The notes under the pieces were generated by a model, which made no database searches, was not told where the DNA came from, and saw nothing but the letters and a program-made list of their open reading frames with translations. Source: Thunnus maccoyii (Eukaryota > Chordata > Actinopteri > Scombriformes > Scombridae). From it: a stretch of DNA of 64,000 nt. Below, one piece after another: positions 1 to 13,493 of the stretch. Position 1 is the stretch's first letter; each line of letters begins with the position of its first letter. Position numbers and translations under genes: made by a program. Location: positions 20,731,067-20,795,066 of the forward strand of contig NC_056545.1 in assembly GCF_910596095.1 (NCBI RefSeq), written 5' to 3'.

Positions 1-88
1 CCTGAATGCTCCAGAATAATGCTCATTTATCACCCTGTCTGTTTTATTTAGCCAGTGTACAAAGTGTCTAGAAATAATGTATGGCATG

Positions 89-836
89 TAGGGCTGTCAC
101 TTATTCCACAGATCAAGTTTGAACGAATTTGAAATGACATGCAATTCAATCGAATGAATTTGAATGCGCGTCCTCCCCCATTCAGTACTATGTAATGTGT
201 AATACATGCAGTTTAACTTTAACAATGAATGACAACAACTATATTTTCATTTAATTTTATAACTTGACACTAGCCTAACATCACATTCTTCCAGCAATTG
301 AATGTTAACTTTTTTTCAACAGCTGTATTAACGTATCATGTCAAATCACAGACAACAGGAGAGATTTAAGATAGCTTTGAACTAAAAATGTAGCAAGTGA
401 GGTAAAACATAGAAGTGATAGGCAAGCCAAACGGCCCGACTTAAATATTACTAGCCAGAAACACAAGTCTATCAACTTGATCGGGATCAAGCGCGACTCT
501 CTTTTTATTTACAATATTACCCGCTGACAAGAACAACCGCTCAGAGCGTACAGAGGTTCCTGGTATACACAGTTATTTATGAGCCAGCTTTGAGAGTTGT
601 ATCTCCTTTGTCTCTCCACCAAAGCAATGGGTTACCGTCTGCAGAGAGAGCTTTCGTCTCCTGAATTGCTTTTTTGGAGTGCCCTCTTCTGGACCACAAG
701 GCAAACTACTTCAGATGGTCTGTTACGCTTATAAACTGTAAATTTTGAATTCGAACGTGTCATTACAGTTCGAATATTCAATTTTTTCCCACATTTGAAT
801 GAATGTTCAAATTTTGAATAATTAGCGACACCCCTA
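89..836 (-). mobile_element. Decayed hAT transposon, internally deleted
   Basis: The left end at 89 (TAGGGCTGTCACTTATT) and the inverted right end at 836 (reading inward TAGGGGTGTCGCTAATT) form imperfect terminal inverted repeats of about 17 bp. Subterminal regions on both sides are rich in TTCGAA/TTTGAAT motifs. The flanks ATGGCATG (81-88) and GTGGCCTA (837-844) match at 5 of 8 positions, which fits a decayed 8 bp hAT target duplication. The interior keeps a piece of transposase on the minus strand (441-572). At about 750 bp the element cannot be autonomous. Confidence 0.75.
441..572 (-). pseudogene. hAT transposase C-terminal dimerisation fragment
   Basis: Read on the minus strand, this stretch gives 43 residues and a stop. 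It contains the hAT C-terminal hallmark LCIPGTSVRSERLF, followed by SAGNIVNKKR and a DRLVFLA-like end. The family usually has a Tyr just before LCIP; here that codon is TAA, so the frame closes at once and the rest of the transposase is missing. The normal protein is about 600 residues, so this is a relic within the hAT element at 89-836. Identification rests on the recognised motif. Confidence 0.8.
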
Positions 837-1300
837 GTGGCCTATATCTTGTGTAGAGGAATTTGTGAGCATGTTTTCCAGATTATCAGTTAATTTGCCT
901 TTGTAGCAAGTCCCAAAATTTGTAATGTCATGATGACAACACATATGGTGATAAGATAATACATATTTTGAATCTGTTGGATTTGACAACAACAAGTTTT
1001 CCAACAGTCTATGGTGCTGCTGTTGTTTTCGAGACATATTGATAACCTTAAAACCCACACTTCATCCCTTAAATCATAATTTGGCATCTGTGGATAGTAA
1101 AATACTTCCAGTTTTATCTGGTTTATCTTAGTTCAGCATTACCACTGACTTAAATTGAATTTTTGGCTTCCTCAAAATCACACATTGGTCCCTAGAGGAT
1201 AGCAGATTTATTTGGTCCAAAGAAAATGAATTGTATTAATATCATAACAGTTTGTTCTCTTTCTCCTTCCCCTTTATCATCCCTCCACTTCTTTCCATAG

Positions 1301-1685
1301 AAAGCCCAGAACTGTAATCACAACTGCTTTAACAAGGTGGCACTGTTGCTTAGCTACTGGGCTATTTGCAAACCCTGAAAGGGTGATGGGAAGGCAGGGC
1401 TTCTTCCCCCTCCTACCACGAGACAACCGTGAATGCAGCAGGGCAAGTAGTCGTGGTGGATGCAATCTATTGGCTTCTCAGTGCTGCCGCTAAAGTCACA
1501 ACCCTGACTGTAGCCCGCACTGCCTGTACCAGTGTATTTCTGTTGCTGCTGTTGCTGCCGCTGCTGCTCTCCCTCCCCCCTTAAATGGTGTGGGCAGAGT
1601 GGGATGGAAGACTGCATTGGAAACCTTTTCATGGAAATGGTCTTTGCTGTTGGTATTGCTCTGGCACCATTCTGGTGACAACAAC
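1301..1685 (+). other. klhl13: klhl13 5' UTR part of first coding exon (probable)
   Basis: A long pyrimidine-rich tract (about 1255-1298) ends in CCATAG at 1295-1300, which looks like a strong splice acceptor. I infer that the exon carrying the start codon begins at 1301 and is joined to a non-coding exon upstream of the window. The segment has a short CTG/TTG-rich run (1541-1568) and several upstream ATGs. The true 5' end cannot be fixed from sequence alone. Confidence 0.45.
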
Positions 1686-1695
1686 ATGCCGTTAA
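1585..1695 (+). promoter_or_regulatory. Upstream ORF overlapping the klhl13 start
   Basis: An ATG at 1585 opens 36 codons in a different frame from klhl13 and stops at TAA 1693-1695, ten bases past the start of the klhl13 ATG at 1686. A ribosome that uses it would pass the main start. Position +4 is G, but -3 is T, so the context is moderate. Any effect on translation is inferred. Confidence 0.5.
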
Positions 1696-1783
1696 AATGG
1701 AAAAGCGGTTCTCCTGTCAGCTGGAAATTCCCAGTGCCAGTTCTTAAGACATCCAGGTCCTCACCGCTTTCGCCTGCCTACAT
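1686..1783 (+). CDS. klhl13: klhl13 coding exon 1 (N-terminal tail)
   Basis: It codes 32 residues ([10 protein letters not shown] to LSPAY) plus two bases of an Ile codon, then donor GTGAGT at 1784. The start at 1686 is chosen because it matches the MPLKWK start of one vertebrate KLHL13 isoform. Other isoforms with different first exons are known in mammals and are not identified here. Confidence 0.93.
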
Positions 1784-4700
1784 GTGAGTAAGAGCAAAAT
1801 AGCTTTCACATTATGCCATTGTGGTAATATATATGGAAATGGATTTGTTTTGCTTTTCAGTTTTGGAGATTTGTAAATCATTGTAAATATTTGACAGCAT
1901 TATTTTTTGTTGCAGCACTAATTAGTCAGACTGCAATTGAGTGTTGTACCGTGTCAGGAGATTTGCCTTGTCCAGCATGCGTTTTATGGTTCACTGGCAG
2001 AATGCTGTGCTCTTGGGCAGAAGGACTCATTTTGCCGCTTGTCTGGACATGGCAAGCACCACATCCCCAACTCTTGCCCTCTGCCTGTGGCTATGTTTAT
2101 TTGGTAACGGGGACTCAGCAGCTTGGGAGGAGCCTGCCTTTGTCAGGATGTCTGGCGTGCCCTGGTTTAGAAGCTATTGTCATCTGCTACTGTTCAGGAG
2201 GGGGGAAGGGTAGAATGGAAGTGCTTCACACAGCCTCTCGCCATCCTCTCTCCTCTGCCCTTTTTCCTGAGCTCTCCTGCAATGGACAAGTGTCTTGTTC
2301 GACTTTTGAACAGTAACATGGCTCTGGCCTACAGAGAGCGAGAACCAAAATCTTGGAAAAAGAAATCACAGTTTTAAAGGCAAGCTAGGCTAGCTGGTAA
2401 TTTCATAGGCTAACATAGGCTTATACTTGGAAGGATTTTTACAAAATTGGATTTATGCAGTTTCCAGTTATCATGCAGCTTTACTTATGAGCTTAAGAGC
2501 TTAAATTTGTTAGTTTAAAGAAACATTTATTTTTGAAAATTACTGCATCACAGGAAGAGAAATCTGTGCTCCTCACCTCTGTTTTTGCATCTTTCCCTTT
2601 AAATGTCATAAGTGAGACGGGTGACAACTGCAACATGGCTAATTCTAAATGCACAAGATATATCTGTACATTTTTTTTATAGCCCTTACCTTCCTAAAGC
2701 GTTAAACATTACAGAAGTGTTGACTAAATGGTGTCACTTTGCAAGGTCTTTACAAAAGGACACGAGTGCTTCAGTATTGACACTATTGACTTGGTAATTG
2801 TGTTTTCAGTCTTTATTTGACCATGGTAGTTTAGCTGGAACATCCTGCTTCAAACACACACATAGTACCACATAATCACACCTGGAAGCAGCCCAGTACA
2901 GCAACAGTCTTATGTTGGCCACTGAGCTGCTCCACTGGAGCAGTTTGGGGTTAAGGACCTTGCTCAAGGGCGCCTCAGTGGTTTGGCGATTGAGGTGTAA
3001 ACACTAGCTTTTTACATCCCCACCCAGATTTATACTGAAGATCAAACTGGCCCCCTCTTCACTTTTTACCTGTTTTAGTTTCATTGCTTACACTGTGGCA
3101 TATGAGCTGTAAAATGAGTTTTAACTTTAGATTGAACAAAAATATATGGTTTGCGAAGAGTGAACTGAGATTTCTGTGTATATCTGTGTGATAAAGCTCC
3201 TTTTAAAATAAAGCAGCGCAAGGCAAGCTAACTAAAAAGTGGGACCACCAATGCAAAAAATGTATTTCTCACTTGTAAATATTTCCAATAGTTATTTGTT
3301 GTTAAGTATTATTAATGCTTTGTTGTAGTTCTGTCATGTTTTTATCACTTATTCAGAGTCCCTGTACTACATCTGTAGCAAGACAGCAAGGATTTATATA
3401 GTATAATTTTGAATTTCTACTTGTATACTAATAGTCATAGACCAGCTGTGTGCTGTTGTGTGATGTTCTCACTTCTATTTCATTATTTCCTCTTTTTAGG
3501 ATTTTTAATCTTGTACAGATATTATGGTATAGGTATATTATTTCTTCAAAGAAAACATTCTGTGTAAATTTGTCAGAAGTCACTATATAGTGAGTCCTGG
3601 AAATACCAAGTCAGAGACAGTTTTCATTGTGTAGGCATGGTATTTACTTTATTTTCAACATTTAACATTGCTCAAAGGCAAGAGGAGGATGACACCGGTA
3701 TGTCAACATGTCTCTCTGATGACTGTGACAACTCTCCCATTGAAAGCACAAGGACGAGAGTGCATCAAGTGTGCTTAAGTGGCTGAGGCGCTTGCGTGTC
3801 TTTTTAGGAGATAGTGCACACACTGACGAGTGAAACAGATTCAAGTCTGGAGGCTCCACCTTACTCCGCCTAGTGTGGCTCTACCCCACCAGACCACTTG
3901 CTATTTTGAAACGTGTATATTGTAAGCTGTGTTTTCAGGCAGGCTGATATTGGGCCCCCAATTATAGGTTGCTCTGTGGTCAGGGAAAAGTCACTGTTTA
4001 TAGGTCCTTTGAGTGGAGCCTATGTCCCTTTGGCTTTAGAGGCATTTTTAACTTTGCATGCTGATAGGTTAATCTTTATATATGTGTCCACAGCAGCAGA
4101 ATGACTGAGTACGTGGGAGAGAGAGTTTTGGAATATCATGATGTATAAAGAATTAATATGTGTTTGCACATGTATGCATGCCTGTTTTGAAACCGCCCTA
4201 ATCTATATATAGACTGGTGAACTGCATGTGGTGCAGATTTCATGCTAGCAAGGAATGGTTACGTTCACTGCCAGTATGGCCCGTGGAATAATCTTCAGTT
4301 CAGTAAGAATTCATTGGGGTTTATCTTTCAGTCCACAAAAAGTCCTTGAAATGAATGAATGTCATCCCTCATCTTACAGTCGTTCAGTACTAAGCACTTA
4401 ACATGTGTGACTGCTGTCTTTAGTAATCATCTCTTGGAGGCGTCATGGTGAGCCAGCAGCCTCAACTGCGGCAACGCTTGTTTGATTCCAGTTAGGGACC
4501 TTTAGCACATGTCATCCCCCTTTTCTCTCACCCCATGTTCCCTGTCACTCGTCGTCAACATTAAGGAAAAAAAAAAACCAAAGAGAAATAATCCTTCGAA
4601 GAAAATATAAATTAGAAATCACATCTATTGACCTTCATATGTTTGTTTAGCACAACATATCCAAGTCTAAGTGCAACCTATCTGTCACTGTTTTATGTTG

Positions 4701-7700
4701 TTTTTGTTTGAATGAAATGCGGTTTTCAAAACACAGCCTTCTCTAAACATGTTGGCTGCTTGTATAATGGTTTTACTCAAAGCCACCCAGTCTTTAGAAA
4801 TATTTTTAGTGTAGTAAGTGTTGAGACTTTAGTTCGAGCCAGTGTGACCAAAATCAACTCCATACAGATTGCATAGAGTAGGTAAAATGAAAGCTTTGAA
4901 AGTCTGTTGCACAGATTTTTTTTTTTTTTTGCAAATGTAGATGCTTCACATTTCTCATGTGGCTGTCAAATCCTTCGGCTGTCGCTGAATCCCATGTGCT
5001 ACTGCTACAGTACGAGATGATTTTTGCAGTCTCTGAGGCAAACGGCCCATTAGTTTACATTGCTTCTTTGAAACCTACTTCATTACCAACCTACTGTACA
5101 TTTATTTGTTCTAAAATAATCAAAACACAGATGATTGACAGCTGATATCAAACGTACATCATACTTTCACTTTCAGTGTCAACTTCCACTTTAAAAAAAA
5201 TACACCTTTGCATGGGTTGAAAATACATAAAAACAGTGAAGTTATTCTCAACAGTGATGTGTGAGATGTATCACCCTGTGCTTTATGTGTTAATTGAACA
5301 CAGACAGAGATGATATTCCAGCAGAGAGATGTTGAAATTACTGCAAATACAGTTAGATCATAAATTCACACATTATGCATAGATAACAGCACATATTAAA
5401 TATACAGGATGTGTGTTTTAGGGCTACTGTCAGAACATATTGATGTATTGTTTATTTGTGCCTTATTGTGTGTGTGTGTGTGTGTGTGTGTGTGGAAGGT
5501 GGAGAATCAGCTGCAGCAGACTGCACTTAAAGGAGATTACCAGTGAATGATTAATATGCTCTCTAAAGGCCCGGCAAGATGATCACAGTGATGTGAAACA
5601 ACATACGATCATTAACTTGCTTAATTGTTTGCCTGAGACCCACAAGATATTGAATGCCCTATTCCTGAGTGCAACATCTGCCACTGTTTTTTAAATGAGG
5701 CCAGTATTGTCGTGTCATGGTTTTGATATTCATATTCATACACACACACACACAATACAAATGCTCATGCACTCTGCTTCTGGAGAAGGAAAAAAAAAGA
5801 AATGTGGAGGAGCTTTTAATTTACCTGCTCTTTGGAATGTACATTAAGTTCTTGCTGACTTGTGTCCATTTTGAATAAAATGCAACTACCATCCAGGGAG
5901 CTTTTATTTTCATTGAAAGGCCAGAGGGGAGGCGCAGGCAGTCTGGCTGGAAGAGCATCAGGTGAAACAGTCATGTCTGTTCTCATCACACATACTCCCA
6001 CACACGTATACTCAAAGCTGAACTGAGATAAAGTCGGGTGGAGTAACACAAACACATTTGACCAGTTTTTGTTTGAGAATTGATTGAATTCCCCCATCAG
6101 ACGGATCACATCGGGGTCAGAAAAGACTCTTCAGAATCCAGAAAAATAAAGACAAACGCAGACAAACATGGACAAAGGTTACTGTCGAGCCTTGAGGGGA
6201 CACATGGTGGAAAAAAAAAAAAAAAAATCTGTTATTGCAGATTTAAAGACTGAGTCGGAAAGCATATCTGTATCCAGTCTACAGCGAAGGTTCCCGAAAC
6301 TCCTATCTAGTAGAAAATTCTTAATCCCGACCCTATCAGAGGATCAGGAGCCACTTTACTCGCCTTGTTGCTTTGCTTTTTCAAAGAGGTTTTTCTGTCA
6401 CTCACTCCCGTCAGAGCTCCCTCCCCAGTACCTTTTGTTCTGCTTACTCGCCGTAGCTGCATATTGTGAATTCAGCAGCTGTAACCGCCACACGTGATGG
6501 AAGGTGTAGCGCATGAGAATCTGATTAATTAAAAATATAAATAAAGTTCAGAAGGGCTGACTTACAGGATTGTGAAAGGATCTGCAATTACTCATTCATC
6601 CCTGGTTAGATGATGACAGATATTTTTTTTTTTATGCCTCTCTGCTCATTTGAGTCCAGGCAAAAATGATGCTGACATCTCTTATTCCCTCTTGCTTTGA
6701 CACATCTCTTGCCTCTTTGTCCAGGCTTCAGTCACGCGACCCCTGCTTAGCCTACAAATGCTGAATAATTTCCCAGATCTGCAGTGACAGTTCAGTTCAG
6801 CCTATTTTATTGCTATTTCTAAAAAGTGTTCTTAAAGTATTATTCCGGCTGTATTTTGTCCTTTTTGGTGTAGACACAGTCAGCTGGGTCGTGTTTCTTC
6901 TCACAGCATCCTTCAGGTTGATTTAGCATTTGGTACATGTTGACAGATTGTCTGCTCCACCCACACGCAAAACACGTTATGAAGCTTTTTTTGGCTGAAC
7001 TACTTGTGGTGCAGGTTGAAACCGTATTAATTTTAGACACTCATAAATCCTGCAGCTCTTTTTGATGTAAAAGCCTTGACCTTGAAGTGCTCTTTGATTA
7101 TGAAGTGCAATTACAGACTGATTATAGCGCACCATGGCCACAAAGTAGATATTCTACCAATTATCTTTGAAGATTATTAGCAGTGATTGGAGTGATTATC
7201 TGGAGATTATGACTAGTTTGTTCTAGACAGAGTGAGCTGGAAATAGTTTGGAAATAGCAGCGGGGCTAATGCTGAACAGTTTCTTTTGCAGTTTCACCTG
7301 AGGAAAATGTGAGGGGGACTGTAGTCGAGTGCAACTCAGTCAAGCAACATCATCACTACACAGAACAACACACATTCACATATCTGTCAGTGTACAATTA
7401 GTGACACCCTGTATGGTTATTTTCACATTTTGCATATATCATTTTGTGGATATTTTAGAGCTGCAACTAAGGATTATTTTCATTATCAAAATATTATTTT
7501 CTTAATTAATAGAATAGTTGTTGCAACCTAAAATGTATTTTTCTGTCCAGTCCAACAGTCCACAACTCAGTTAACTATCATGGAGGACAAAAGAAATCAG
7601 AAAATATTCACATATGAGATGCTGGAATTTTCTTAAAAAATGACACAAAGCAATTGATTATTAATTGATTATAAAAATAGATGGTGATTCATTTGCTGTC

Positions 7701-10700
7701 ATTTGACTACTCAATTAATCGACTAATTGTTGAAACTCAAGGACATTTTTCTTTGTTGCGCTTTTACAAATCCTGTAATCAGTATTTTGAGTTTCCCACA
7801 ACAGTTCAATTAAAACCTACAGTTTCCATTTTTTAAATCTGAATTTCACGTGTGATTTCCAGCATTATAAAAGAGAAACTGTTGAGTCTGTGAATAGTGA
7901 ATTGCAGCTATCCGTTCAGTCGGTGAAGGCAGAACATTAATTAAGGAAAGTGCCAATTTTCATCAGAATGGGCAAAGCAAACAACATTTGTGAGACACAT
8001 GGGACACAGATGTTTGAAATAGTCTAAAAGTGATAGCTTCCTTTTTTTTTTACTGTAACTCTATGAATGGATGAAAAAGAATATCTCCACTGAATAGATT
8101 GTGGCTCATTTGTGCAATTTTGATGGATTAAAAATGGCCGTATTCATTACAATGATGAACATTTTCACATTTTCATATTGCGATCCATCCACCGGCTACA
8201 TTGTCACATTTTTATGCATTAAAGTCTGTTTGATGGAGATAGAGACGTATGAGAGAAGAATTTTAAGACTGTACAAGTGCTGCCTTTTCTTTGCCCTGCT
8301 GTGTGTGGTGAAAGGGAAACAAGGGCTTCACACAGTTCTCTGAAACAGAGAAATTACTTTTTTTTTTTCCCTCTCAGTTGTGGATTTTTCAGTTAAGTTG
8401 AAGGAGGAAATATGCTGTTGCTGCAGGAAAGGTAGAGAAGCTTGAACAAAATGTACATATACTAGTATGTTATAACCCATTGAATAGTCATAAGGCCATG
8501 TAAGTGTTTATAATGCTACTAATTGAGAATAACAAGATATTTTGCAATATTAGAAATCCAGGCGATACTTTACATGTACATTTACAAACAGGGCTTCTGT
8601 ATGTAAGGCTATTGAGACATAATCTCACATCTCTGCACCCACTATCAGTTGTGATATAGGGGGGAAAAAATGCCCTGGCTTGTTTGTATGTCTTTAAATC
8701 AATCAGAGTCGTCTTAGGTGGCGCTTAGCTCAGGATACAGCGTCCTTGCAAAATAGTGTCAGGGGCGGGGGAGACTTGATTTAGCCGTGGCATTGACGTA
8801 CGTTGACTATTTTATACGACTTTTACTGATAAAAAAGACAAACATAACTCGCTATTTTCAGCGTGTAGGTTGCTAACTTGGAGGTTGTTGTTGTTGTTGT
8901 TGTTGTTGTTTCACGTAGCGACAGTAACATGCAGATAGCAGAAGGGGAGGAGAATGCCGACTGAAATAGTCGGCTAATGGCAGGCTTATACCCGCAGTCT
9001 ACATCCTATGAGTCAGACTAACTGAGACACTACTGTGTTGTTGTTGTTGTTGCAACGTTGCTATAGTGATTTTTGAGGCTGTGGTCTTGGTTTGTGGTAC
9101 TGATGTCATGTGTTGCATTATGTTGGAAGGTGTTTCTAAAATGTACTAATGAAAAACTTAATGTAATTTTAAACAATACTAAATTTACTACTGTTCAATT
9201 TATTGAAATCAAATACATCAATACCACAAAGTATGTCCTCAAAAATTGCAATAGAATTGAATCAATCAATTTAACACTGTTTTATGAAAATGAAATGTAT
9301 GACATTAACATTTATATTTTGTCATTTGGCAGAGGCTTTTATCCAAAGCGACTTACAAGCGAGGAAAGACAATCAAGCATTACAGGACAGTGACAGAAGT
9401 ATTTTTAAAATTTTTATAATAAAGTAAGAAACAGTTTAAAGTAGACAGGTGCATAAGAAATACCATAAATAACAAGAAAGTAGTGCAACAATCGACAAAG
9501 TGCTACAAGGTTAAAGGGGCTCAAGTGTTGAAGTGTTCACAGAAGGCGTTTCTTGAAAGCACCGAGGGAGTCAACAGACCATATGGAGCTGCGTAGCTAA
9601 TTCCACCATCACAGAACCACAGATGAGGAGAATCTGGATCGTGATTTCATACCAGGCAGTGATGGTATTACCAGACGTCCTTCATTTGCACAGCCATTTA
9701 CACTATTTTGGGGTTTCTGCATTCCTATAGACGATACTTGAGCACCAACTGCTTGATAAGAAGTTTTTTTTTTTCATGGTGTTGAAGTTTTTTTTGTGTG
9801 TGTGTGTGTGAGTGGTTTGGATTCAGCTGCCAGTGTGTGTGTGTGTGTGTGCTGAGAACACCAGCCAGACCGTAGGAGTCTTGTGATCTTTTTGTCAATG
9901 GGACGGAGTTATGTTTGTAGAGGTAGTCTTAGGTGTTTTGCTTTACAAACCATGACATTGTCTGTCAGACATGCAGAACCTGAAATAGATGAGATTAATG
10001 AGATTTCTATCAATGCATGGCTAAGCATGACAAGACAGCAAAGCTATACTCATAAATCTTTTAAGACCCTTCCACTGTCATCCCAGGGGAGAAAAAAAAG
10101 GCCAAGTTGACTTTAGCTTCCTGAACTGTCACTGGTGGAAAGATGTTTTTTAAGCTTTCCACTGACATAAAGGGACTGGATAGACTGACACTCTTGTTCC
10201 TCTGACTTTCCCCTCTGCTTCATACTTTTTCCTTCGACCCCCTTCTTTCTCCTAGCTGTGTTCAAAACCTAAACTAAACTTTGCTGCTCATCCATATCAT
10301 AGCATTCCTGTTACTTGTCCTTTTCATTGTTGTTAAAAATGTATTTTCCCAGGCTGTGAGAGCAACAGGTCTTGTTTTTTCATAGTATATGTGCATATTT
10401 ATGCTAGCATACCCTCTTAAAACAAAAACAGTCTTCTACACCATAACTATACATATGAGCAATGCTTCTTCTGTAATTTAATTGTTGCTATGAATTTGGC
10501 AGCCAACTGCTAATGTGATTGGGGATCAGAGATGCTTCCAGATTGTAAATATTACACTGGGAATCTGAGATATTACGTATAATCATAAGATCAAGGATTA
10601 GTCTTTTTTTTTTATTAAACCCAAAGATAAAGAGCTTTTATCTTCATCTATAATTTATAACTTGGAAAAAAATTGATTAAACTGGAAGCTTGTTATGGTC

Positions 10701-13460
10701 ATTTTAATTGCCCCTCATTTTAGGCTTCTGACATACTGATTATTCTCTAGGAGATTATGATTATGTATCATAATACATTGTCTGATGTGAGGTTTTATAT
10801 ATTTAGTTAATCTTCATTTTGTTAAAAGTTTGAACAATGTAGCACTGTCGGTTTGTTCTCCTGTTTGTCAGCTCATCTTGAAATGCACAGCTTTGATATT
10901 TCATACACTGCTGAGAAACTACAATGAATGTGACAGGCAAAACTCTTTTTAATTTCAAATTTCTGACATTTTAAAAGACCAAACTAGAGCTGCAACAATT
11001 AATCGATTAGCTACCAACTATTAGATCAATTAAAAACTATTTTGATAATCGTTTACTCATTTTGAGTCATTTTTTAAAGAAGAAAGTGTCCAAATTCTTT
11101 GATTCCTGCTTCTTTAATGTGAATATTTCCTGGTTTCTATAACAATAAACTGAATATCTTTGGGTGGTTGGCTGTTGGTCGGGACAAAACAAGATATTTT
11201 AGGACATCACCTTGAGCTTTTGGAAACAGTTATCAACATTTTTCACCATTTTCGGACATTTTTATGTACTAAACGATTAATCGAGAAAATAATCAACAGA
11301 TTAATCGATAATGAAAATGTTTGTTGCAGCTCTAATTTCAAACTCTTGTGTATATTTTTTATGAAGATTAGTGTCACAATCATTTTGAAACGTAAACACA
11401 TAAGTCTTTGAAACACAAGACCCATCATCAGTCACTATTTTGTTGTGTTGAACTGTGATAGTGTCATATGTCAAATTAAACGGTGAAATGTGTGAATCTT
11501 TTTAAACATTATGTCAGAACAGAAACATGATACAAACACAACAGACCTTAAATAAACACATGATTGGCATCAGTAGCAGGCATTTGGCAGGCTAATAGTT
11601 TGTGAAATATTCTCCAGTTTTAAATAGATGGGTTTTTTGTTTTTTTTGCATTGGTCAGTGCTGAGCAGCATTAATGCTTTATTCATAATAATCTTCAAAC
11701 ACTCACTGGTTACAGATGTAGCCAGAGCTTCAGTCTCTGTTCTCTGGTGTCTTTGGGAAGAGCAGAACTTTTTACAGTATGTGGGATGCTGTAGCTGTTT
11801 GTCTTCTTTGTTTCGTTCCGGCAGCCACCAACACTCCTTTGTGGTTTGGACAACCCACTCTCTCCTCGCTGCCTGTCCGACTTACCACCTGATGGGGTAA
11901 ATGTACCAGTACATCGCCTGTGCTGTGTGTCAGTGTGATTGTGACCACTGTTTAAACCATCTCTCAGCGTTTAGCGGCGATGATGTTCACAGATTCCTAC
12001 TAGTTGTTCATCATCGTCTCCCTGTAAAATGTTCCTTATTACTGATCCCATCCTTCATTTTAAAAATAATCCTATATCTAAGTATTAATTATCAAAATCA
12101 GTTTGTAGTAGACCTTAAACATGTGTAGCTTAGATCATAGAGTTGCACCTAGTTTCCCTTACCTCTTGTGGTAGCAGAAACCTCCATGTTTTTGTGTATT
12201 TTGTCTTTGTCGTTGATGAATCCTCATTGTTCTTCCTACCTCTTGTACAGCATGTGAAAGGAATGACAATTAGATTCGATCTGACCTTCTCTTAATGTTT
12301 ATCCATCATGTACCCCAAATGTCTTTTGGTCTAATCGCTAAAGTCTTGAAGAAAGAGGGCAGTCGACTGTAGCCGGCTGAAGTCTCCGCGGTGCGTTCGA
12401 GTGCAAAGATGTGACGACGTGAGGTGACACAAAGCGTTTGATCAGTCAGCCTTTGTCAGCTTTGAGGTCGGCTCGGAGTATCAGAGCCCTGAAGTGAAAT
12501 TTCTTTGAGGTGAAAAAAAAGGAAAGTTTTCATCCCACCGTTCCCCAGATAATGTAACTTTTTCTTTCAGTAAGACTAAATATGTCAAATTGCTCTCTGT
12601 TGCTGAACCTCAATGAGTTTTCTAACTAGATTACATGTGAGGTGATTATCATGCACTTCCGAGTGACCTTATGTGATAATTGTGACTCACAACTTTTCAA
12701 ATAAATGTAGTTTTTTTTGTATTTCCAGTATGATGTTCTTACTGTTTGTATGTTTTCATACCTCTGCATAGAGAACAACTCCCAGCATTTCCAATCAGTC
12801 TGTAATCAGTCACTGTGCAACAGTTGCTTTAAAGATAAATATTAAAAGGAGGACTTTTTATATATTATTATAATTTATACATCACAAGACCCAAGAAAAA
12901 ATGGTAGTAGGCATTTCACCTCCATTCTCTGTTCATAAACAAAAGTAAAGCAAAAGTTTTGGATGTTTATACCTCATTTGCTCTTTTCCCTCACAAACAA
13001 AAGCATGACACCGGCAGCTATAGACCCTAATATGGAAATGCAAATTAAAGCTTTACATTCAAATAGTAAGTCTTGATTTAATTTTGTTGTTGTTGTTGTT
13101 TTTGTGAGCTTCTAAACATTAAAGACATTTTGAGTTGGTTATTGTTGGTATGTATGTCCTTAATCCTGCAGCTGAAAAGAATATTAAATGTGCACATCTT
13201 GTCCTTTGTTCTATTTCTGTGTCACTGTCATTGGAAGAGAGGATTGTTTTCAGTTAAAGTGAAATAAGTTTTGAATATCAGGCTGTCGGCCTAAATCTGC
13301 CACATTAATGAACGAGTTCATTTCAAACATGAGGAAGATCTGTATTGCTCTGACAGTAGCGTGCCAAACATTTTAATAGCCTGTAGAAGCTTTGCTTTAT
13401 TCCAAAATGCTGAATAATATCCCCTCAAAGCACTCGGGACACTTTTTGCAAATGGTAAAC

Positions 13461-13493
<33 letters not shown>

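Noticed and set aside
1541..1568. CTG/TTG run as an expandable triplet repeat
   Set aside because: It is short and interrupted, and lies in non-coding sequence.
4435..4570. A possible tRNA gene
   Set aside because: Only a box-B-like stretch remains; no cloverleaf can be drawn. It fits a SINE head better.
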